64,000 nt of DNA from Curvibacter sp. AEP1-3 (GTDB lineage Bacteria; Pseudomonadota; Gammaproteobacteria; Burkholderiales; Burkholderiaceae_C), in assembly GCF_002163715.1 (NCBI RefSeq), contig NZ_CP015698.1, forward strand, positions 2,892,201-2,956,200. Direction: 5' to 3'. Below, in pieces: positions 52,662 to 60,448 of the stretch (the stretch's first letter is position 1; every line of letters starts with the position of its first letter). The position numbers were made by a program, and so were the translations under genes. The notes under the pieces are model-generated. The model had not been told where the DNA came from, ran no database searches, and worked only from the letters and a program-made list of their open reading frames with translations.

Positions 52662-54917
52662 TTGACTGTGAACGGAATAAAAAGACATTGGCAGCGAATC
52701 GCGGTCACACTCATTCCGCTGATCTTTGCATTACTTCATGCCGTTGGAGTGCTGCAGCTAAGCGTGTTGCAACGACTCGATGACATCATTTACGACACCC
52801 GTCTTCGAGCGACGATGCCAAAGTCGATGGACGAGCGCATCGTCATTGTTGATATTGATGAAAAAAGTCTTGCATCAGTAGGTCGCTGGCCTTGGGGAAG
52901 AAATAAGCTGGCCGACTTGGTCAATAAGCTGTTCACCGAACACAAAATTGCCATCTTGGGCGTCGATGTGGTCTTTGCAGAACCAGACGACAGTTCCGGT
53001 CTTCAACATTTGAAAGAGCTAGCCAACAGCGAACTCAGTGATCAACCTGTCTTTCTGGCAAAGTTACAGGAGTTAAGTCCACGCCTTGATTATGACGGCG
53101 TATTTGCCAGTGCTTTAGCGGGAAAACCCATTGTCTTGGGATATTTCTTCACCAATGACCCGCAAGGGCGTTCGAGTGGCGTTTTGCCTTTCCCAGTTTT
53201 CCTTGAGGAAGCCCTTGCGGGGCGTACTTTGGAAGCACCGGAATGGACTGCTTACGGCTCCAATATATCGAGCTTGGCAGCTGCAGCCCCAATGGCTGGG
53301 CATTTCAATTCATTCACAGATCCGGACGGAGTGGTGCGGTCTGTACCTTTAGTCGCCCATTACAAGAACGCATATTTCGAGTCTCTGTCCCTGGCTATGT
53401 TTCGGGCGATCGTAGGAATGCCGAGGATTACCCCTTCGTACTCCAAAGAGACATTTCTTCCCAAGGCATTTCAGGGCGTGGACAAAATGTTGCTGGTACA
53501 AGGGGACAAAACCCTTGGAATACCGGTAGACAGACGTGGTGGTGCACTTATTCCATTTCGTGGAGCCGGAAATGCCCAAGGAGGATCCTTTCAATATGTG
53601 TCTGCTGCTGATGTTCTAGAAAACCGGGTCGCGACGGGGAAGTTAAAAGACAAAATCGTTTTGCTGGGGACTACGGCATTGGGATTGTTTGACATGCGAG
53701 TCACGCCGGTGGGGGAGGCCTATCCCGGGGTTGAGACGCACGCAAATATGCTCTCTGCACTTCTGGATGGCCACGTACTAGTAAAACCTGACTATGCCAT
53801 GGGCTACGAATTGGTTGTTTTGGTTGTTTCTGGTCTCGTTTTGGCGATTGGTCTCCCTTTACTTTCGGCACTGAGAGCCGTCATTTTGAGCACAGGCGTA
53901 CTCGTTTGCCTATTGCTCATGAATCTATGGCTCTATCTCGGATACGGACTTGTATTGCCATTGGCGGGCGCTTTAGCAATGACAGTAACCGCTTTTGCAT
54001 TGAATATGAGTTACGGTTACTTTGTGGAAAGTCGATCCAAGCGGGACCTCGCTAATCTGTTCGGAACGTATGTTCCGCCTGAACTGGTGGACGAGATGGT
54101 TCAGGACCCGGACAGCTATAGCATGAAGGCCATGAATCGTGAAATGACCGTCATGTTTTGTGACATGCGTGGTTTCACGAACATGTCTGAAGCCATGGAG
54201 CCATTGCAGTTGCAGCAGATGCTGACGGGAGTATTTAGCCGACTAACGTCTGTGATCCGGGCCAATCGGGGCACTATTGATAAATACATGGGTGATTGTG
54301 TGATGGCTTTTTGGGGCGCCCCAGTCGAATCTGAGGATCATGCTCAGCTAGCCGTAAAGGCATCTATTGAAATACTACAGGTCGTACGTGAAATTAACCA
54401 AGAGCATCATCTGGCGGGGCTTCCTCAGATCGGCATTGGAATTGGAATAAATACGGGCTCTATGTGTGTTGGAGACATGGGATCCGATATACGACGAAGC
54501 TACACCGTAATCGGAGATGCTGTGAATCTAGGTTCGCGCCTCGAATCACTTTCAAAAGTATATGGTGTCGACATAGTTGCGAGTGAGATTACCAAAAAAA
54601 ATACGACCGGAATAATTTGGCAGGAACTAGACAAAGTCAGAGTTAAGGGGAAAGAGCAAGCGGTAAAGATTTGGAGCCCGTTAAGTAATGATGTTCAGGT
54701 ATCTTCATCCTTATCAGATGAAGTGAAGCTTTGGACACAATTCTTAAAGATGTATCGAAGTCAGCTCTGGGATCAGGCGGATGTGGCATTGTTGAATGTA
54801 AGCCGTCTCAGTCCAAACAAGTTTCTATATCGACTCTACGCGGAACGAGTGGCTTCAATGCGGTATCTGCCGTATGACTCCGAGTGGGATGGGGCAACAA
54901 ATTTTGAAACTAAGTGA
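52662..54917 (+). CDS. CHASE2-domain class III adenylate cyclase
   Basis: 751 residues from a TTG with AGGTG six bases upstream; the GTG at 52668 is an alternative. A first membrane helix (about 10-30) is followed by CHASE2 (about 35-365), three helices (about 380-450) and a cyclase domain (about 490-665). Metal Asps lie in MFCDMRGFTNM and KYMGDCVMAFWG, and the K with YTVIGDAVN gives the Lys-Thr adenine-recognition pair of class IIIb adenylate cyclases, which are often bicarbonate-stimulated. A C-terminal extension (665-751) has no recognised domain. Its CHASE2 resembles that of the kinase at 48470. Confidence 0.92.
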   Translation: MTVNGIKRHWQRIAVTLIPLIFALLHAVGVLQLSVLQRLDDIIYDTRLRATMPKSMDERIVIVDIDEKSLASVGRWPWGRNKLADLVNKLFTEHKIAILGVDVVFAEPDDSSGLQHLKELANSELSDQPVFLAKLQELSPRLDYDGVFASALAGKPIVLGYFFTNDPQGRSSGVLPFPVFLEEALAGRTLEAPEWTAYGSNISSLAAAAPMAGHFNSFTDPDGVVRSVPLVAHYKNAYFESLSLAMFRAIVGMPRITPSYSKETFLPKAFQGVDKMLLVQGDKTLGIPVDRRGGALIPFRGAGNAQGGSFQYVSAADVLENRVATGKLKDKIVLLGTTALGLFDMRVTPVGEAYPGVETHANMLSALLDGHVLVKPDYAMGYELVVLVVSGLVLAIGLPLLSALRAVILSTGVLVCLLLMNLWLYLGYGLVLPLAGALAMTVTAFALNMSYGYFVESRSKRDLANLFGTYVPPELVDEMVQDPDSYSMKAMNREMTVMFCDMRGFTNMSEAMEPLQLQQMLTGVFSRLTSVIRANRGTIDKYMGDCVMAFWGAPVESEDHAQLAVKASIEILQVVREINQEHHLAGLPQIGIGIGINTGSMCVGDMGSDIRRSYTVIGDAVNLGSRLESLSKVYGVDIVASEITKKNTTGIIWQELDKVRVKGKEQAVKIWSPLSNDVQVSSSLSDEVKLWTQFLKMYRSQLWDQADVALLNVSRLSPNKFLYRLYAERVASMRYLPYDSEWDGATNFETK

Positions 54918-54932
54918 CTAAAGGCGGATAAG

Positions 54933-55718
54933 GTGAAAATACGTGTGCTGGGATGCTCGGGCGCTATTGCTAAGCACTGTAGAACCACCTCTTTTCTACT
55001 AGATGCTAAAGTGTTAATTGATGCTGGCACAGGAGTCGGAGATCTGACACTTGATGAGATGCAAGAGATTGATCATGTGTTTTTGACGCACTCTCATTTA
55101 GATCACATCGCAGCCTTGCCGTTAATGCTGGATGCTGTGGGTGCAAGACGAAACAAGCCGATATCTCTATATGGGCTGCAATCGACTTTAGATGCACTTA
55201 AGACCCACATTTTTAATGACGTGATCTGGCCTGACTTCTTGAAAATACCCAGTGCCGAGTCACCCTTTTTGAGGCTGTTCCCCATCGAAGTTGGACAACA
55301 GACGCTAGTGGATGGTTTGTTGGTCGAAGCATTACCTGCTCAACATTCAGTACCGGCACTCGGGTACGCCGTTTCAAATAAGGGGCCTTGCTGGGTATTT
55401 ACCGGGGATACAGGCAAATGCGCGGATTTATGGTCGAGAGTCAACCAGCTCAAGGTCGGAATGCTGGTCATTGAGACAGCGTTCAGCAACAAAGAAATGG
55501 AACTTGCTTTGTTGAGCGGACATCTTGCACCCGACTCGATGATTGCGCAGCTTGATCATTTACGGCTCGATAAAGATTTTCCGATCTTCATCACACACAC
55601 TAAACCAGCGGAAACAGAACTCATCATGAGAGAAATAGAACAGCTAAATGATTCGAGTTCAGCACGGCGGTGCTATGAAATCCACTGGCTTGATGCTGGA
55701 CAGGAGTTTTTACTGTGA
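54933..55718 (+). CDS. metallo-beta-lactamase-fold phosphodiesterase (class II cAMP PDE-like)
   Basis: 261 residues with a GTG start. The di-metal motif THSHLDHIAALPL near residue 50, the AQHSVPALGYAV stretch near 143 and FTGDTG near 156 match PDE1/CpdP-type class II cyclic-nucleotide phosphodiesterases. It lies 15 bp after the adenylate cyclase and overlaps the GspE-like gene (GTGA), so synthesis and hydrolysis of cAMP are encoded side by side. cAMP as substrate is inferred from this context; other cyclic nucleotides are possible. Confidence 0.82.
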   Translation: MKIRVLGCSGAIAKHCRTTSFLLDAKVLIDAGTGVGDLTLDEMQEIDHVFLTHSHLDHIAALPLMLDAVGARRNKPISLYGLQSTLDALKTHIFNDVIWPDFLKIPSAESPFLRLFPIEVGQQTLVDGLLVEALPAQHSVPALGYAVSNKGPCWVFTGDTGKCADLWSRVNQLKVGMLVIETAFSNKEMELALLSGHLAPDSMIAQLDHLRLDKDFPIFITHTKPAETELIMREIEQLNDSSSARRCYEIHWLDAGQEFLL

Positions 55719-58135
55719 GCGAATCAGGTAAGGAATTAAATATGGGTTCCTCCAACGAGCAAGCATTTTTTGAATCTCAAAAATTGCAGTCCAAGAAAAG
55801 GGGAATGACCTTTGAGGCATTGTTCTATCGGCAGCTTCACCAGGTGACAGCTCGGATTCATGATACCGAAAACATTGAGCAAATCATGCTGGAGACGAGT
55901 CAGGATATTTGTAAATTATTGAATGCAGACCGTCTTACTCTGTACGCGCTTGGTGCTGATGGTATTTCAATCATCTCAAAAGTAAAGACTGGATTGAATA
56001 CGAGTAGAGAGCTAAAACTCCCAATCTCACCGCAAAGTATTGCGGGTTATGCCGCTTACAGCAAATCAGCGGTCAACATCAATGATGTCTATGACGAAGA
56101 GGCTCTGAGGAGAATACATCCTGCCTTAAACTTTCTAAAGGAGGTAGATAGACGATCTGGCTACCGCACAAAGCAAATGATGGCTGCTCCGATTTTGGAA
56201 GGTAGCACTTTGCATGGCGTTCTTCAGGTCATTAATAGCAAGAGTGATGAGCCGTTCGGAGAGCTTGAGGTCGATGGTGTCTCTGAGTTATGCAAAACTT
56301 TGGCAACTGCGATCAGACAGCGTTTGAAGCGTTCAGAATCACAGCCTAGGCGTAACATCACAAAGTACGACAATTTGGTTGAATGCGGCCTTTTGTCTGA
56401 AAGCGATTTGCAGCAACTTGCGCAGGAGTCCCGAGACGACGGCAATTCACTGGAACACCTCATCATTACTCGTACAGGATTGCAGCCGGGACAAATTGGT
56501 CCAAGTTTGGCGCAATTCTTCGGAGTTCCTTACGAATCTTTCAATGCGGGTCGAATAAGGTCTGAAGCTTTGCATGGAGCAATGAAGCGGGATTTTCTCG
56601 AAGAGCAGGGCTGGATTCCATTGGAGGAATCTCCTGAGGGTCTGGTGATTATGTGCGTTGATCCGGAGGCTGTAAAAGGCTCCCGCGTTGTACCTCAAGT
56701 ATTTCCTCGTATCCACAAGTTCGCGTATAGGGTCACTACAAAAACTGAGTTCACGGAAACGCTTTCCCAGATTTTTGGTGCTGAAACTGATAGCAGTACG
56801 ATCGATCAGCTGCTTGCTGATATGGATGGAGGGCCCATTGATGACGGCAGTAATGATGAGTCACTGGAGTCTGCTGCTGCCGATAATGAATTGGTAAAGT
56901 TTGTCAATAAGGTGATTATTGATGCCTATCACCAAAAAGTATCGGATATCCATATCGAGCCAATGCCCGGCAAGTTTAAGACAGGAATCCGTTTTCGAAT
57001 TGATGGCAGCTTGGTTCCTTATGTCGAGGTGCCTGCTCATTTCCGGCAAGCAATGGTTACACGGCTGAAGATAATGTGTGACTTAGATATATCGGAAAGA
57101 CGGAAGCCGCAGGATGGAAAGATCAAATTCAAAAAATATGGACCGCTAGATATTGAATTGCGGGTGGCGACGATTCCTTCCGCAGGGGGTGTCGAGGATG
57201 TAGTGATGCGGATATTGGCAGCGGGCGAGCCTATCCCACTCGCGAAACTAGGGCTGACTGCCCATAACAAGGCGAGGCTAGAGTCAACTGTCAGTAAGCC
57301 TTACGGATTGTTTTATGTCTGTGGTCCTACAGGATCGGGAAAGACCACAACTCTCCATTCCATACTGAAATTTCTAAACACACCAGACACCAAGATCTGG
57401 ACAGCCGAAGATCCGGTTGAAATTACTCAGAAAGGTTTGCGCCAAGTACAGATTAACAAGAAAGCGGGAATCGACTTCGCGTTAGTTATGCGTGCATTCT
57501 TGCGGGCAGACCCTGACATCATCATGGTTGGCGAGTCCCGCGACAAAGAAACTGTGTCAATGGGTGTGGAAGCTTCATTGACAGGTCACATGGTGTTTTC
57601 GACCTTGCATACGAACTCTGCACCTGAGTCGATCACCCGCTTGTTGGATATGGGAATGGACCCGTTCAACTTTGCGGATGCCTTGTTGGGAATTCTTGCC
57701 CAACGGCTTGCAAAGAAACTCTGCGAATGTAAGGAAGCCTATGTTCCCACTGCAGAAGAGATGCGCCTTTTTTGCAAAGAATATGCAGAAGAGCTGCGTA
57801 ACACTAAGGAATGGAAAGCGGACTACGAACTTGAGTCAAAAAAGCTGCTAGATCAGTGGACTAACGCTTACAGTGAAGGTGGGCTACTTAAACTCTATCG
57901 TGCAGTAGGATGTGAAAAGTGCAACAAAACCGGATACAAGGGGCGTATTGGCTTGCACGAACTGATGGTTGCAGAAGATGATTTGAAAAAGCTCATCCAA
58001 GAACGTGCAAGAGTCGCGGAGCTGTTCTCATGTGCAGTTGAGACTGGAATGAGAACACTCAAAATGGATGGCATGGAGAAAGTGCTAATGGGCTGGACGG
58101 ACTTAAAGATGGTGCGACAAGTTTGTATTAAATGA
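55715..58135 (+). CDS. GAF-GspE/PilB-family secretion/pilus ATPase
   Basis: 806 residues with a GTG start overlapping the PDE stop. A GAF domain occupies about 45-205 (IEQIMLETSQDICKLLNADR, then LHGVLQVINSK). An MshEN/GspE N-terminal domain follows (about 218-350), then the motor (about 395-775). Walker A is GPTGSGKTT near 538, the Walker B region reads ADPDIIMVGESRD with Ser instead of the usual Ile/Leu, and the His box is STLHTNSAP. The zinc-like site is CECKEA with CEKC, CxC instead of CxxC in the first half. It should drive type IV pilus or type II secretion assembly under ligand control. No pilC/pilD partner is in the window. Confidence 0.9.
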   Translation: MSESGKELNMGSSNEQAFFESQKLQSKKRGMTFEALFYRQLHQVTARIHDTENIEQIMLETSQDICKLLNADRLTLYALGADGISIISKVKTGLNTSRELKLPISPQSIAGYAAYSKSAVNINDVYDEEALRRIHPALNFLKEVDRRSGYRTKQMMAAPILEGSTLHGVLQVINSKSDEPFGELEVDGVSELCKTLATAIRQRLKRSESQPRRNITKYDNLVECGLLSESDLQQLAQESRDDGNSLEHLIITRTGLQPGQIGPSLAQFFGVPYESFNAGRIRSEALHGAMKRDFLEEQGWIPLEESPEGLVIMCVDPEAVKGSRVVPQVFPRIHKFAYRVTTKTEFTETLSQIFGAETDSSTIDQLLADMDGGPIDDGSNDESLESAAADNELVKFVNKVIIDAYHQKVSDIHIEPMPGKFKTGIRFRIDGSLVPYVEVPAHFRQAMVTRLKIMCDLDISERRKPQDGKIKFKKYGPLDIELRVATIPSAGGVEDVVMRILAAGEPIPLAKLGLTAHNKARLESTVSKPYGLFYVCGPTGSGKTTTLHSILKFLNTPDTKIWTAEDPVEITQKGLRQVQINKKAGIDFALVMRAFLRADPDIIMVGESRDKETVSMGVEASLTGHMVFSTLHTNSAPESITRLLDMGMDPFNFADALLGILAQRLAKKLCECKEAYVPTAEEMRLFCKEYAEELRNTKEWKADYELESKKLLDQWTNAYSEGGLLKLYRAVGCEKCNKTGYKGRIGLHELMVAEDDLKKLIQERARVAELFSCAVETGMRTLKMDGMEKVLMGWTDLKMVRQVCIK

Positions 58136-58230
58136 AAAATCCTGCCCCAAGGGGGCCAAATATGTCGACCAGAATCTGACAAAAATGACATAACATCTCT
58201 TTATTGGCCTTGATTTCCTAGAGTCGAAAG

Positions 58231-58245
58231 TGGCACGATACATGC
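58231..58245 (+). promoter_or_regulatory. sigma-54 promoter of pilA
   Basis: TGGCACGATACATGC has the GG and GC dinucleotides exactly ten bases apart, as required for RpoN, and begins with the TGGCAC consensus. Transcription should start near 58257, about 24 bases before the pilin start. PilR-type activation is expected by analogy with Pseudomonas and Neisseria-type pilA. Confidence 0.85.
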
Positions 58246-58280
58246 GTAGCTAAAACCCCAATCATTTACTGGAGATTTCT

Positions 58281-58688
58281 ATGAAGCGCACCATGCAAAA
58301 AGGCTTTACTTTGATCGAATTGATGATCGTTGTTGCGATCATTGGTATTCTGGCTGCAGTAGCACTGCCTGCCTATCAGGACTACACAACACGCGCTAAA
58401 GTGACCGAGGTCATGTTGGCTGCATCTTCTGCGAAAAACACAATCACCGAAGCCGCCGCGACTTTGACTGCCATGCCATTGGCTGGTAGCGTGACCATCG
58501 AGTCACAGACATCGCGCTATGTGTCTGGCGTGACTTACTCTTCTGACATCATCACTGCTACAGCTAGGGGTGATAACAACATCGCCGGCGCGACAATCAC
58601 ATTGACAGGTGTGTATGCTTCTGGTCAGGTTACTTGGACTTGCGGTGGAACAATTCAGGCTAAGTATCGCCCTGCAAGCTGCAAATAA
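58281..58688 (+). CDS. pilA: type IV pilin (major pilin-like)
   Basis: 135 residues. A short class III leader (MKRTMQKG) is cleaved before [20 protein letters not shown], with Glu5 present. The rest is a variable globular head, and two cysteines near the end (TWTCGGTIQ and RPASCK) would form the D-region disulfide. It is preceded by a sigma-54 promoter and GGAGA, and followed by a terminator and then a pilin glycosyltransferase gene, which suggests it is the glycosylated major pilin. It is the natural partner of the GspE/PilB-like ATPase just upstream. Confidence 0.9.
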   Translation: MKRTMQKGFTLIELMIVVAIIGILAAVALPAYQDYTTRAKVTEVMLAASSAKNTITEAAATLTAMPLAGSVTIESQTSRYVSGVTYSSDIITATARGDNNIAGATITLTGVYASGQVTWTCGGTIQAKYRPASCK

Positions 58689-58712
58689 TGTAGAGTAGTA
58701 CTTCCCGAATCT

Positions 58713-58739
58713 AGAGCTCCCTTTGGGAGCTCTTTTTTT
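58713..58739 (+). terminator. terminator whose stem holds the next gene's ribosome site
   Basis: A 9 bp perfect stem (AGAGCTCCC and GGGAGCTCT) with a three-base loop is followed by seven T bases and then directly by the ATG of the pilin glycosyltransferase gene at 58740. The GGGAG in the 3' arm is the only Shine-Dalgarno-like sequence for that gene, so the hairpin both ends most pilA transcripts and hides the ribosome site. Confidence 0.85.
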
Positions 58740-60443
58740 ATGCGCAATAAAAATATCTTTGCTGTTACTTGGGCGTTCTTACTTGGCTTGGCTTGGCTTA
58801 TACCCAACCACTATAGGCCATGGACTAGTTTTCATTCAGATGCCTGGATTGCTTTCGTCGGATTATTCTTATTGGTTCCGGTCATTTTGACAAGAACGGA
58901 AGTAATCAACTTACCTTCTTTTTCCGTGCTCGCATTATTGCTTGCCATAGTCCCTTGGATCCATCATTCGGTCGGAATGATCCCCTTTGCTGGACAAGCC
59001 TGGGTGGCGTCGGCGTATCTTCAGGGGTTTGGTTTGGCGATAATTGTCGGTGATAATCTGGGAAGACGCTTCAACGTCCTATTGCCCGATGCATTATTCG
59101 GCGCCATTCTTCTGGCATCAATCGTCTCTGTGGGATTGTCCCTTGGGAGTTGGGCGGAAGTGATAGATACCGGGCTGGATGATTATTTGAGTATGGGATA
59201 TTCAGGAGGTCGTCACTATGCAAATTTAGGGCAGCCTAATATGCTTGGGTCGCTCCTACTCTGGGGTGTTGTAGGGTGCTTCTGGGCTTACGTTAGAAAA
59301 ACGATTGGACTAAAAGTAGCAGTTTTAACAAGTATATTTTTAGTTGTCGGAATTGTTCTAACAAGATCAAGAACTGCATATGTGGCTGGGATTATTGTCG
59401 TTTGTCTTCAATTTATTTTTTGGCAAAAGATAAAATCTAAAAAAATCTACTTGCTCACAGCAGTCTGTGTCGGCGGCTATTTGCTCTGGGTTCCCACTCT
59501 TAATTGGCTTGATATACATATTTTTCAACGTATTGAAGTGGTGGATTATGTCCGGAGTGCCACCACTGGTGATATCAGGTTGGCTGCGTGGAAAATATTT
59601 GTTGATGCCATTACGGATAGCCCTTGGGTCGGCTATGGGTGGACCGAGGTGGCCAACGCACAAATAGCAGTTGCCGATAGGCACCCGAGCTTGGGTGGTA
59701 TGTTTGGTCATACCCACAATCTTATTCTTGATTTATTTGTTTGGGTTGGAATCCCCCTTGGATTGTTTGTCTTGGGATACGTTCTGAAATGGATTTTTCT
59801 TGCATTTCGACATATGGAATCAGAACAGGACTTTCTGTTGTTGATGGTGTTGGTTGTGATTGGCATTCATTCAATGCTGGAATATCCACTGCAGTATGCG
59901 ATATTCCTGTTGCCTACGGGCTTGTTTGTGGGGGTTGTCTGCAATCGAATTCGCACTGGGTATGTGCTTAAATCAAGCGCTATCTTTCTCGCCTTTATTT
60001 CCTTGTGTTTCACCATACAACTGGCCGGTATTGCAAGAGATTATTCAAGAATCGAGGATAGCTATAACAAGTGGCGATTTGATTTCTTTGGTCTGATTTA
60101 TCCGAATAAGAATACGCCAAATATCCCGGAAGTCTTGTATCTGACGCATTTTCGAAGTTGGTTTGAGATAGTGCGTAATCGCCCAAGTTCCAACATGTCA
60201 GAGCTTGAATTAAGCGCGAGAGAGAAGGCCGTGCGTGCTTTTCCGTCGTCTGGTGGAATCTTTGAACTGGCACTTGCCTACGCCCTAAACGAAGATGCAA
60301 TTAAAGCAAGCTATTGGCTCGCAAGGGTATGTAAACTATCCAGCGAGACTGAGTGCATTAACTTACAACGTGCATGGAGAATGGAAGCGGATAAGCATCC
60401 TCAATTGAAGTTAGTTCAATGGCCGAATACCGACGGGCCCTAA
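58740..60443 (+). CDS. PglL/TfpO-type pilin O-oligosaccharyltransferase
   Basis: 567 residues with about 10-12 membrane helices (first at 7-22), belonging to the Wzy_C/PglL superfamily. The loop GHTHNLILDLFVWVGIPLGL near residue 325 carries the conserved His pair, and HSMLEYPLQYAIFLLPTGLF near 378 is typical of PglL enzymes. A C-terminal soluble part (about 430-567) follows. It transfers a lipid-linked glycan to pilin in the periplasm. Linkage directly to pilA supports pilin as the acceptor. GC is markedly lower than the window average. Confidence 0.85.
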   Translation: MRNKNIFAVTWAFLLGLAWLIPNHYRPWTSFHSDAWIAFVGLFLLVPVILTRTEVINLPSFSVLALLLAIVPWIHHSVGMIPFAGQAWVASAYLQGFGLAIIVGDNLGRRFNVLLPDALFGAILLASIVSVGLSLGSWAEVIDTGLDDYLSMGYSGGRHYANLGQPNMLGSLLLWGVVGCFWAYVRKTIGLKVAVLTSIFLVVGIVLTRSRTAYVAGIIVVCLQFIFWQKIKSKKIYLLTAVCVGGYLLWVPTLNWLDIHIFQRIEVVDYVRSATTGDIRLAAWKIFVDAITDSPWVGYGWTEVANAQIAVADRHPSLGGMFGHTHNLILDLFVWVGIPLGLFVLGYVLKWIFLAFRHMESEQDFLLLMVLVVIGIHSMLEYPLQYAIFLLPTGLFVGVVCNRIRTGYVLKSSAIFLAFISLCFTIQLAGIARDYSRIEDSYNKWRFDFFGLIYPNKNTPNIPEVLYLTHFRSWFEIVRNRPSSNMSELELSAREKAVRAFPSSGGIFELALAYALNEDAIKASYWLARVCKLSSETECINLQRAWRMEADKHPQLKLVQWPNTDGP

Positions 60444-60448
60444 GCTAG

